Shown here in pieces: positions 37,632 through 49,500 of a DNA stretch of 64,000 nt. Within the stretch, counting starts at the first letter, position 1; the number at the start of each line of letters is the position of its first letter. Where the stretch lies: NCBI GenBank assembly GCA_013398955.1, contig VWPU01017411.1:186001-250000 (forward strand). Direction: 5' to 3'. Origin of the DNA: Callaeas wilsoni (Eukaryota; Chordata; Aves; Passeriformes; Callaeidae). The position numbers were made by a program, and so were the translations under genes. Under the pieces are notes generated by a model, which worked only from the letters and a program-made list of their open reading frames with translations, was not told where the DNA came from and did no database searches.

Positions 37632-38170
37632 ATTCATAGAATCGGTGAGGTTGGCAAAGACATCTGAGATCCTCAACTCCAACCTGTGACCAAACCCTAC
37701 CACATCAACTAGACCATGGCACAGAGCACCACAGCCAGCCTTTCCTTAAATGCCTCCAGGGATGGTGATTCTACCACTGCCCTCGGCAGCCCATTCCAAT
37801 GTCTAATCACCCTTTCTGTGAAGAAATTCTTCCTGATGTCCAATGTGAACCTCCCTGCTTGAGACTATGTCCTGTCATCCTGTCACTAGATCCCTGGGAG
37901 AAGAGGCTGAACCCCACCTGGCTACAGCCTCCTTTCAGGGAGTTGTAGAGAGTGATAAGGTCTCCCGTGAGCCTCATTTTGTCCAGGGTAAACAGTCCCA
38001 GCTCCCTCAGTTGCTCCACACTAGACTTGTGCTCCAGACCCTTCATCAGCTCTGTTGCCCATCTCTGGACCTGCTCCAGTGCCTCAATGTCTTTCTTGTA
38101 GTGAAGGGCCCAGAAATGCACATGGTACTTGAACTGCAGCTTCACCAGTGATGAGCACAGAGGGAAAATC
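37632..38170 (-). mobile_element. CR1 LINE, 5'-truncated, minus orientation
   Basis: The 3' end on the + strand reads ATTCATAGAATCGGTGAGGT, followed by the reverse complement of a CR1 ORF2 end. The minus frame at 37807-38145 carries DIEALEQVQRWATELMKGLE, RLTGDLITLYNSLKGG and [12 protein letters not shown] motifs. The element stops near 38170 at the usual ragged 5' truncation. Frame interruptions mean it is inactive. Confidence 0.94.
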
Positions 38171-39059
38171 CTTTACAGATCACTGTAAACAGTGTAGAAA
38201 CTACAAAACAGCTCCTGTAATTTCAGTTTGTTTTCTACGACAGAAGTTCTGTGACAAGTTTTCTTTAAAAAAATCAGCCACACGAAGTTTGAATTAAATA
38301 TGTGTTTTTCCCCATAAAGCAGAGATGAGATAACTTCTTGAAAATTAGCACATTCCCTAACAAGTAGTAAATTTGAACCAATAAGCTGATGATTTGATGT
38401 TACAGAATAAATCAGACACTAAAGGCTTTTTCTGGGACCATTTTGGAAAAGAATATGAAGAGAGGATGCTAAAGAATTGAGATCAATTTTAAAGAAAATT
38501 TGTTTTCCTCCTTAAGTTCACAGCTAAATCTCCCTTTTCTGTTGGTTACAAAGATCTCTTTCTTGTCAGCCTATGTTTATTTGATTTTCTCTCTATTTGT
38601 TGGTTTGGTTTTTTCCCTTAACATTGCTTTTCTAGGGGACAGGATAGCTACAAACATTGGTGTTTCTTTATAGAGAGCAATCAAGTTTCCAGCTAATTTT
38701 ACTATTTCAGGCCAAGAAAACGATCTCTGGGAGGACATAGCTCTGTTGCACGATGGATTTGTACTGTCTGGGGCCTATGAATCCATCAAGTAGGGCACAG
38801 CACTGTGCAGGGAACCAGTCCAGACCCATGGGCATGATAGGGCCATTTATGTAGCTGTAATGTCTTTCGCACTCACAGACAAGAAAATTCCTGTCTCCAG
38901 CTCTAAGAAAATCCCAATAGCTGATTTGACATTCATTTCCCATTTGAAACTTTTCAAATAAAGAAAATAGGTGATATTTCGCATGGTTTTTGATTAACGT
39001 CTCGCACATTATGCATTCCTGGCTACACCAGGAAATTTTCCAGCTGTGGCACTTGCTTT

Positions 39060-40200
39060 TTTCATGACCACACTATACTGGTGGCTCATAATCCTCCTGT
39101 AATCAACAAGTGCCCCAGAGTCTCCCTCCTTCTCTGTCATTGTCCTATGAAACTCCCAATTTGCAGAAGTTCATGTTATAAGCTCGTTAAGTGTATGACT
39201 TTGCACATTATGCAATTAAATTTCATCCCATTTCTAATACTCTACTCTCAAGGTCATTTAGTTTTTCCTGTACAATATTACATTCTCTCTCTCTGTTGAG
39301 CTTTGTGTCATCACCAAACTTCATTAGTACATGCCAGCTTCTTATCAGGGTCATTAATGAAGATGTTAAAAAATCAATCCCAAATGTTTAAGGATTTCCA
39401 CTAGTGGCAGTTCTTTCCGGACTAATCGTTTCTTTTCTTTTGCTGATTCTGAACTCATATTTCTGTCAGGTGTAGGTAGCTAGCTACAATGCAGGTAGAT
39501 GAGATTTAGTTTTGGATTTAGTGGGTTTTTTTCATGTATCTTTGTCCTGATTTTTACACAGATTTAATCATCCTTGGTATCAAAAGGTAAAATAATAATC
39601 TAATCAAACTATCACCATTAAATCCATATTATACTTTGTCCCAGTTTCTACTTCATTTCCTGCTTTTAAATATTCACCACTTCAATATCTGTGCTAATCT
39701 TACATCTAATTCAGATTAAATTCTTGATTCTGGATTATTTGCCTCTCCTTATTGTATATAAGAGTAGTGTGTTTGCTGTTTTCTAGTCAGACGATGCTCC
39801 TCCACACTCCATTAAAAATTCAGAATTTTTTTTCACGTTTAAGTGTGTAAATCACCTTGTTTCTCAAAGGAGCATATTAAGCATTCTTACACCCAGATGT
39901 GGTTCTCTGTCTCTGTGCATCCATGTCCATTAGCCACTTGCCCTCTGCATTCATCCCAGCAATGTCGTATTTCTTACTGAAAAATGAGGCAAAGTATTAG
40001 TTTGAAGTCATATCATTATTATGTTTCATATTTAGCCTGTACTCATTACACAGAGGACTCACTTCATTATTTATTTGCATGATGAGATTTTCACTACTTG
40101 TTTCCATTTGATTCGCAAAATCTAACCTTGTTGGGTTTTTTTATCCATTTGTACTCTTAGTGCTTTATTGTTTAAAACAAGCATGGATTACAGTCCTTTG
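39060..40200 (-). mobile_element. Old CR1/L3-like LINE remnant, minus orientation
   Basis: Several blocks match, in order, the reverse complement of an ancient amniote CR1/L3-type reverse-transcriptase region: ATGCAATTAAATTTCATCCC, CTCAAGGTCATTTAGTTTTT, TTTGTGTCATCACCAAACTT, CATTAATGAAGATGTTAAAA, and further on AATGAGGCAAAGTATTAG and TCATTATTTATTTGCATG. It is heavily mutated with no open frame. The right boundary and the continuity of the middle are uncertain. Confidence 0.6.
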
Positions 40201-42657
40201 TCAACTCCAAATGGTGTACAGCACTTCCCTCCACTGTTACTTCCAGTGCACTTTCTCCATCACCTTTTGTTGATAATCCTCAGTAAGACCATTGGTTTGT
40301 GGCACCTTGGTAATGCGGCTGGAACTACAAAGGTGTATGAACTCCTGCCAGGTCTCAGAAGCCGCTGGGGCTGCCCTCGGTTCCCTCTGGATCCATCACC
40401 CTGGGGCTTCCAGAGGGAGGCAGAGTGAGCAAGAATTTCTGGGAAATGTTGGAATGATATGAAGTGTGGGCTCATTAAAATCAGTCAAAACCTCTTCAAA
40501 TGTACACCGGCATGTCTGAGGTTTGTGAAGTCTACCCCAGGACCAACATTTTCTCTTTGCTGTCTTGGTATTAAGATATTTAACACAGGCACATCCCCAC
40601 AGGGCATGAGAACATGTTATGTACAACGGCTACTACGCAAGCATTTGGAAAATGCTGGGAGAACCCTTTGGTGTGACACATTTCAAGGAACAAAATTAAA
40701 ACACTGGTTTATATTCAAGGCGCTGAGCGATGGCTGAACATATGTCATGAACATATAAAGTTGCCACCTCTCAGCAGAGAAAGCCTAACATATAGGATAT
40801 GAGTATACTCACCAGCTTAGCTTGTTTCCTTTGACTTTAAATCTCAATGGAAGAGCAACACTTCACAGACGAAGTGCTCTGAGAACCCACAAATGAGTGG
40901 TTATTCCAAATTCCTGCTAACTTTCCATAGACTGATGGAAGGCATGAGTCCTCAGTGTAGTTTCTGATAATTCAGTGCCAGTTGTTACTGCTTATAACAG
41001 TAAAAGGAGAATCTTGAAGTACTGACACTTGAGTTCTTGGATTCAGGAGATCTGTATCTTATCCCTGTCTATCTCACATATCTGCTAAATGACAGTGAAC
41101 AAAATCGTTACTCTGATTTCTTTACATTTCCTTCTCTGTAGACTGAGAATAGCAATGCTAGCCTAGAGCAGGGAGATGATACAGGTCCTAATTCTTTAAC
41201 AGGGGCTATGTAGTTTCTGAATAATTAAAAAACGTTTAAGGAAAGGTCAATGTATTATTATGGTAAATAAGCTACACATTTTGAGGATTCGATATATAAC
41301 ATTTTTATTGAAAGCCAGTGTTTAAATTCTTAAAGAACAGTTTCTCTTAAGCAAATGCTTCTGTCTTATAATAGTAAGAAGTGACACTACAAAACAACAG
41401 TTTGAGACAGAGCCAAGATAATTTCTACTCCTTTAAACTGGAACAAGAATTTCTCAGCCTTGAAGCATGACAGCTATTCAGGAGTCGATTTTTCCGGCTT
41501 TGAAATCTGAGTTGTACTTAGCTATGGGATCTGACAAGTTTCTGCTGCCTTATATCATCCCTGCTCAGCTGACAGCAGAGAAGAAGGTGTCTCACACTAA
41601 TGCTGTCAAGCTGAAGCTCTGCTGAGAGGACAGTGATGAATGTCAGTTTAAGTCTATTGAGCTTGTGGTGGGTGGGCAATGGATAAAGCTTAGATAAATA
41701 AAGCAGCAAGAATTATAAGATGAAATATAGTCTATGCATTCTAGTGTATTGCATATAGTCTGATTCTTAGCATAGTCAAAATGAGGTTTTCTTGACCAGA
41801 CAGTGATCTTTCCTAAATCAACTGTCTCAGAGGTTTAGCTTTCCCTAAATCAGCCCATGTCCTGATGAGGTTTTTGTCTACTTGAATTACTCGATCTGGC
41901 AGATAGCTCCATACCTCTACTAGGAGAACTATGGTTTGGGGAAAATAATAACTCTGCAAGAAAGCAATCATCCTTTGACTTATATATCCCTATACCCCAC
42001 TGACTGTTCTACTGAATAATTTCCAGCTATGCATGAAGGATCAGTGTATCATTCCTTAGGTGAACAAATTTCAACCTCAACAAGATAAGCACAGTGAGTG
42101 ATTTTTAAACACTTCTAATGCTGCCAAATCAAATAAAAATTCCTTCAGAACAAGGTTGCTCATTGATGCCCCTATGAAAAGGTATTCTCATAACGTCTGC
42201 AATTAGGTTGTGGATCAATACAGTTGTACTCTGTGGGAATATTTTAGTTCATCACATGGTGCAATTATCCATGACCACAGACACAAAACCAGCAATCACT
42301 GGCCAACTGAACATGTGTTAATTGGAAGCGTGAATGCTCTAAAACAACCAACAGCACCAGTTCCTTAGATAATCACTGCTTTTGTATTTCCTTCTTGTTG
42401 TGGATACCTCTTTGTTGTGGATGCGGTTAGGGTGAGGGTTTTATTCCCTACTTCCAGTTTTGAGGCATTGCTCAACGCCACGTGGTACAAGACATAGCCT
42501 TTCCTCTAGATCTCATCGGTGTCTTTCAGTAAAGGGCAGTGCCACAGCTACCACTAACTTTCAGCTCCCTCTTCTTGTCTGTACTCACTTTGCCTGGAGA
42601 CGCACAGGGCTGTACCCTATGAATGCCGACTGCTGGATATTGTGACAGGATACCCTG

Positions 42658-42687
42658 AAAAAAAAAAAAAAAAAAAAGAAAAAAAAA
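42658..42687 (+). repeat. Poly-A run
   Basis: Twenty A, one G and nine A follow ACAGGATACCCTG. It resembles a retroposition tail, but the preceding 200 bases match no element or gene I recognise and no target-site duplication was found. Confidence 0.85.
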
Positions 42688-42696
42688 CAAGGGAGG

Positions 42697-42732
42697 AGGC
42701 TGCTTCATTAAAGCAGCCTATTAAAGCAGCCT
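42697..42732 (+). repeat. Nine-base inverted repeat with a duplicated second arm
   Basis: AGGCTGCTT, a five-base loop CATTA, then AAGCAGCCT forms a perfect nine-pair hairpin. The second arm is repeated 13 bases on as part of a duplicated ATTAAAGCAGCCT. It directly follows the poly-A run. Confidence 0.85.
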
Positions 42733-43850
42733 GATAAATTTTTTCGCTGTGTTATTTTTATTAAGCACGTATAGAAATTCAATTCTGTATTAAATAATAA
42801 TAATAATAGTATATCTTTAAAAAAATAAACCCTGATGTATTTCAAAGTAAGGAGAAAGGCTTGTACAAAAGAAATTTAGTTAGACACAACCCCAAAAATC
42901 TGCTTGAGATTGAAAATGAGATGAAAAAGTTGAAGTTCAGGAAACGTTTTCAATATCAGAGATAACTGTTTTTTACTGCTATATTTTTTGTGAAAAGAGG
43001 AGGTAGTCAAACCAGCTGATCTGTCAGAAAGATGAAACAGTCACAGATGACAGAATCTGGCTAGATAGGGTGGATCTGCCACTTTTCTAGTGTGGAATAT
43101 GTCTGAGGGATTTTAGACATTAAATCTGCTAACACACCTACTGAAAGGCATACCCTGTTAACCTGAACTGTTCTTACCACCTAACCAACATGTGGTTAGG
43201 GACTTATGGGCCAGAGAAGCTCTCGTCTCCAGCTTTTGGCTCTGGATTGCTGATCTCTGGGCAGGACCTCCCCTGGAGTCAGGGTTATGAGCCTATTTCC
43301 CCCTCCTTGCAGGAGCCAATCTGACTAAGTTAAGGAATCTAATTGTCTGACTCCAAAGCCAACTCCCTCACTAATAAGAACAATCATGAAGAAAGCTAGA
43401 AGAAATATTCTGCCCACCAAGCTTTTCCTTGGGAGCTGGGGCTCTTTAGTTTGACCACGTCTCTTCTTCATTACAGCTCTGTGAGTCTGGACCAAATGCA
43501 TCCTTGGTCCTGACCCCAACTCTGATCCTGGCAGACTGACTTGACTTCCCCTCTGGATCCTGGACCAGTTGAACCACAATGGATTAGCAGGGCTGGCACT
43601 GGACTAATGCTGACCCTCGTCACTGTCCCTGGACCTGATCCTGACCCTGGCTGGCTAAACTTCCTGACTTCTTGTTGGGGAGGTCACAGACCCTCCCTGC
43701 CTGGTTGCCACCCTCTGCTCCTGCTCTTGCAGAGCGACTTGTCCTTGCTGCTCCCTGACATCTGGAAAGCATAAACTCACATTCCTTTCTACAGCAAATA
43801 GATGTCTAAAAGGCACTTTGTTGCTCTAAATATGCAGCAATGCATATTAC

Positions 43851-43956
43851 AATGCAGCAGAATATTACAGACTNACACCAAGGCATCCCAGAAGTCACAG
43901 TCTAAGGCTCTGTGGCTGAATCATGAGAACACCAATGCAGCAGAATATTACAGACT
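43851..43956 (+). repeat. 23-bp direct repeat 83 bases apart, with an undetermined base
   Basis: A 23-base segment beginning AATGCAGCAGAATATTAC occurs identically at 43851-43873 and 43934-43956. The base right after the first copy (43874) is N. A partial third version, ATGCAGCAATGCATATTAC, lies just upstream at 43832-43850. This may be a real local duplication or an assembly join. Confidence 0.85.
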
Positions 43957-44340
43957 CATAAAAGCATTGTCTGGGAAGGACTTCTGGAGAAGTCTAGTCC
44001 AGTCTCTTGTTAAAAGTGCTAAGATCATGTCAAATCAGCTGTGGCTTTTTCTGTCTCAGTTTTTGAAACATCCAGGAATGAAGAGTTTCTGTACAACCTG
44101 TTTCAGCAGTGCGTTAACCTCTTTCTTCTCTTAAACTTCACCTCCCAAGGTGCAATTTGTGGTCATTTATGATTATAATTGGCACAATACTTCAATTTCT
44201 CAAGTTCTCCTAAAATCCTTCATGTCCCTTATTTATGGAATCACTAAAGTCCTTCTGGTACAAAAGTCTGAGTTCTCCTCTGGGCCATGTCAATGCTCTC
44301 TTTTGTCCTAGACACTTCACTCCTTGTTTGATGTTTGTTT
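43940..44340 (-). mobile_element. Diverged CR1 fragment, minus orientation
   Basis: The order of blocks follows a CR1 3' region read backwards: GGAAGGACTTCTGGAGAAGT, AGTCCAGTCTCTTGTTAAAA, TTTTTGAAACATCCAGGAAT, CTGTACAACCTGTTTCAGCA, then a diverged coding tail. It is clearly more mutated than the copies at 20.7 and 37.6 kb, suggesting an older insertion. The ends are approximate. Confidence 0.65.
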
Positions 44341-44619
44341 CTTTTTATTTATTTTTTTAAAATTTCAAAACGATTCAGAGGTTTATCATTTCTTTTAAAA
44401 TATACATGGAAAATGAGACACCTGCAGTACATTTATACCCTTCCAGCAGACTGCTGAGAGGGTGGACTGCATATAGCAGGCTACAATATTATAACACGTG
44501 AAAAAGTCCATCATACTGGGTATCTGCTGAAGACCTGGGCTGGCCAGGGAGACAGGCACAGCCTTGGCCACAACGCCTGGTGGAATTGCCTTTGATTGAT
44601 CTAACCATCAACCCACTCA

Positions 44620-44830
44620 TGGGTTTTGTTTAAGAGATGCCCTGTTGTTCCCCTCCAGAACAGATTCCAGGACAAATCTAGTCTGCATGCTGTGCTCCTG
44701 GTCGGGGAAGCGGGACCCCAGAGCGAAACAATGAGTAATCCAAGCTGACGGGCTACTGACCTGCCGACCCTTAGATAAAGAGCTCATTATTGGTGCTGTT
44801 AACACAGGGAAAAGAGTGATCCAAATCTTC
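44620..44830. other. CpG-retaining unique patch, possible conserved element
   Basis: Five CpGs cluster in about 70 bases around GGTCGGGGAAGCGGGACCCC, AGAGCGAAAC and GCTGACGGGC..CTGCCGACCC, followed by ATAAAGAGCTCATTATTGGT. It lies between CR1 debris and AT-rich DNA. It has no coding signal or repeat match that I recognise. Confidence 0.3.
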
Positions 44831-46513
44831 TTAAGTATTTCCACTAGATGGACGGTTTGTCAGGGAGCAAGACATCCTGATTGACATCTCTTGGTGAGTG
44901 AAAAGGCTGCATTGGCCAAGTGTCACTTTTATTTCTGTCATATGACACTTAAGGCATACTTTACTAATTTGTCTTTGCTGTATTTTGCTCAAATGCTCCA
45001 TTAAGTATTTAGTAAAAGAAATACCATAATGCTGCTTATTCTTTTGGAGTCAAATGGAATCAGAGCACTGGAGAGTTTACTTTTGATGAGGGCTTACTAC
45101 AGCCTGATATGGCTGTTTCGGAGCATGGGAAAAACAATGAGAGGGAAAAACAGTGAAAGTGTTCCCTTGCAGTGTTTCTCATGTAAGAATTCTGAGTAGA
45201 GCCCTCCATACCACTTTCTTTCTGAAAATTTAGTGACAGATTTTGGTAATGCAGAGGTGGCTTTTGCTGATGTTGTAGGACCTCATCACCATACCTGAAG
45301 AACATGATGAGGGACTCTCAAACCAGTTATCAAGCTTACAACTGCTCTTTCAGGAGGAGACCCCATTGCTTTGGAGAATTCCAGGCAAACTGCTCTAAGG
45401 GTGTAGCAGCAATTCTTCTCAAAATCTAGGCTGTGCCAGCACTGAATACCAAACCACTGAACACCAAACATCAAGTGATGAAGCTGAGGAAAGGTGAAGA
45501 GAAAAAGCACAGAACTACAGTATTGGGTGCTTCAGACTATGACAGTCAGAGTGTTGCCAAGAGTGAAAAACTGTTAAAAAGCTTATATAATAGACATTTA
45601 CAACTAATATTATCACTGGATTTCCCAAATGTAGGCTGTGTTCCTTTCAGGCAAGCACATTCAGTTTCTACCTTATTTTTGCCATCAATGAATCATAAAT
45701 ACTGACTCAGAGAGACAGGAAGTGCTTGATAGCTGTTTCTCTTCTGCATTTGGAATAAAGCAGGCACAGGTTTCTGTCCCTTAGGATATGCTGGATAAAA
45801 GACATGTCCGTGACAAAGAAGGATAAGAAATCTGCTAAAGAAGCCCAGATAATATAAATTAAAAAGGAAGTTGGTGAGGATCTTCCTGAGCACACTAATG
45901 GTTAAGCAACTTGAAGAATGTAGTATTACAAAAGATGGAAGGATTATTGGTCAAATCCTCATATTCAAAAGGGGTTTGAAGAGTTCAGCATCTGTAATCT
46001 GGTTAGCCTAACATTACCAGCATGGAAAACAAGGGATTTCATCTGAAGCAATGCACAGCAGAATTTAATTTTAAAAACCCAAAACAACCCCTCCCACACA
46101 AAAACCCCCAACCCTAAACCTTTGAAAAGTCCACAGCATAAAAACTTAGTTATTTTCTTTTTTTTCTGAAAAAAAATTAAAATAAACCAAAAATAGATTC
46201 ACTGGTTGATAGAGACTCTGTGTTGACTATCTCAAGACATGGATTCAATGCCATATTACATCTTGACTAAAACTTTACAACCTGAGAATGAAATACTCTC
46301 TTATGAGAGAGATCTTATATGATGCATCGCTACCTCTCCATGCCTCTAGGAGACATCTCCTTGAATGGATCTGCTCTTCCTGTCTGGCCTTGAGGAAAGT
46401 ATAGTGATGAATAAAAACACCTTTAACAATAACAAATGCCTTTCTATTCTATCCAAGAAAGGAGATGAAAAATTAAGGTACAGCTATGCAGGTTGTTGCA
46501 AAAGGCTGCTGCG

Positions 46514-46550
46514 CAGCTCAGCTCAGCTCAGCTCAGCTAAACTCAGCTCA
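46514..46550 (+). repeat. (CAGCT)n pentamer repeat
   Basis: Five CAGCT units in a row, then AAACTCAGCTCAAG. Each unit contains the palindrome AGCT. Confidence 0.9.
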
Positions 46551-49500
46551 AGTGTCTCTCTACACTGAAAACATTTGGCTTGCACTTATGTGTATTTGAA
46601 TCTCTTACCTGTATTAATCTAACAAGCCTTTTGTTCATGTGTCAGTAGAGCTGGAATCTTGCCTCAGCATTATCTTTCTTTATTGCTGTAGCACCTGGTA
46701 CAGCAGATAAAGCTTCTTATGAATTATAAATTCATGTAAATAAAGCAGCTTATTTAGGTCTCCAAAATGGAGACCAGAAGCCAACTGTAGATTTTATGGA
46801 CTCTTAAAAAGCAGTGATGGTTTTGAAAGTTGGGTGGTCGCTCTGCAAGCACTCTGATTTTGGAAGTCTGAATGGAGGAAATGTGAGATTTCAGATGGGG
46901 TCTGGTCAGCAATGTGCCCTCACAACTCACATTAAAAACAGTAGCTGAATTCTGCATTTCTCAAACATCTGGGGAATCATTTAACACATACTCTTTAAGC
47001 CCTCTTAAAATCCAGTGTACTGAGGGGCAAGTGGAGATGGGCTGATATGAACTCTAGATGTATCCCTGGAAGAACATGCCTCCATTCAAAAAATATGTGA
47101 GGAAGATTTGACAGTGTATTCACAAAGGGAACAGCAGGTTCTGAAATTAAACTAGGCAGTAAGCTTTCAGCTCAGAAATCTCCTGTGAGGTATTGTAAAA
47201 ACAGCTACAGCACCAGGTAGTGCGATGTCCTCTGATCAAATGAACTGTAGGACATGAACGTAGAAAAAAACTGGATCAGATAAGCAGCCTGCTCCAGGCT
47301 GCTTCCCTCTGTTACAAAATTATGTGCTTCATCCCACGACTTTCCTGACATTGTCTGCCACAAAAGGCTTTTGTTAAGGACAGAAAACACCACACAACAA
47401 TGGGCCACTCCCCACCTGATGATGCCTGTCCAACATCCTTATCCACAGCAGCCAAAGAGCAGCTGCATCTGCCTGTGTCTGCAGTGTATCATTGTTGAAA
47501 GGATTTCAGATGGCTGTGTTGTCAAATGCTGGGTTGGCTAAACCTAGCTGTAGGCATGAGGTAATACTTGATGCGAATTCAGAATATTCAAACACATACA
47601 CCTCAGCATTTGTGAAGCCATGATGGAAAGGCGTGCACTCTAGCTACAAGAATAAACACAATGATTAGATGAAACTACTCTACCTCTATCTTAAATACAG
47701 GAAAATCAAACCTAAGGAGTTCTGACTGATTCCACAAGTTAAGTCTCAGGAAGCAGACTAGAAATTTCTATCTTATATTAAACATAAAAGCATGTTAGAA
47801 CCCTACTAATTACTCTAGAGTTATTCTTTCCATTTTCTTCCATGTTAAGTGTCATCAGTAAATTCTAGAATGAGCAGCTTGCTGCCACTCTGATTAATAC
47901 CAAACTGGCTATAATAGTCACAACTATGTCATCACACAGTTATAGCCATTTCATAATAGTCAAATAACCAGCCAGCACGGCATGTTATGTGCTGCTTGTT
48001 CAATATGGCATAAACTTGCACAGCCCCCAGCAGAGCACTGAGCAGGGTTGTGTATCGCAGTGCACGCAAGGCCAGGCATGAGCTGAGACACTAAAAACAG
48101 TGGACACATTTAGGCTGAGATAAAGTACAACCCTTAGAATGCTGCTTGTCACTCCTCAGTCACCGTAAATGTAACCAAACTGAAAGTACTATCAATCTTT
48201 CAACTGTTACAATAAGGAACGTGCTGGCATGTTGTGCTAAAATACCCTTGTGCTGGGCTGTTTTCAACACAGTGTGTTATTACTGGTAGCCTTATAGCCA
48301 GGGACAGGTGGGAAAAGAAAATATTTACCACAGGCTGCTCCAAAGAACTGGCTAATTGCTATTAACAGCAGTGAACACCCTATTCCCTGGTTTTCAGAGT
48401 GGCTGCTATGGACAGTTTTACAGGAGAAGGCACGAACCCTTAGGTTACAGTACCTTGTACCAAAGATACAAGAAGAACTGGATATAGAAATGGGGTTTAA
48501 AAAACAACTTTTCTTTGCATTCATTAATCTGCTTATGTCGAGAGACATCAGTTTTCTTCTTATCTATAAGACTTCTTGATAGAACCTGATTTCTTGCAAG
48601 CCTTAAACCAAATGTATTTCATTATGGGAGCTCTTTGGGATATTGAAAATAATTTCAAAACAAAACAGACACAAGCAAATGAGAAAAGAGGAACCTGAAT
48701 ATTTCAGGTCGATTCCTTTCTGTATTGTTCCAGTTTTACACTAGGTCACAAATGGCAACTGAAAGGTGAGGACATCTATTTCATTTTCTCATATGGGTTA
48801 TTTGCAGAATTTTTATGTTAAAAGAGAAAGGGAGACTTTTTAATGTTAATTTTTATTAACATAGAAGAGAATTTTTATGTTACCACACAAAAATTTATAT
48901 TTTATTACAGAAATTATTCCATCATTAATTATTAGGGAAATATCACTTTTATGGTGAGGTTATTAGAAACAGTAATTGGAGTATGCTTCATGTCATAAAT
49001 TTAGTACATCGTAAATGAGCAGTCATGTATATTAACATTTAAAAGAATTATTCCTACTTAGTAGTAACACAAGAGGTGCAGGACAGGTTCAGTGAATTGA
49101 TGGAGATGTTGGAAGAGTTGATACTTGAAGCAAAGGCCACTTATCCCAGTCAGCCAATAATCCCCAGGAAGAACACTGTGCCAAGATTTGAAAAGATCTA
49201 AGAAAGGTTTAACTTTTGGGTGAGTGCATCTTGCATCTTGAACACATTGAAGAACAGATGCATGCTGTCATATAAAGATGCTGTCAATTTTCCATGGTTT
49301 TACATTTGTGTGCTATTGGATAGCGCTGGCTGACGTTTAAGGCACCTACATGCTAAGTTCAAAGATTTACACCATTTTGGAAAGCAGAGTATATGTTTGC
49401 TTATAGCTTACAAAGCACTGGAATAAGAATCAATAACCAGTTTTGATCCAGAGTTCATTTATGACACTCTGTAGATCAGTTCTGTGACTTCATTGCTGAA

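Noticed and set aside
38707..39009. 100-codon minus frame rich in aromatic residues and cysteine, next to the old LINE
   Set aside because: It looked protein-like at first sight, but no domain was recognised, it borders LINE debris, and its length is within chance.
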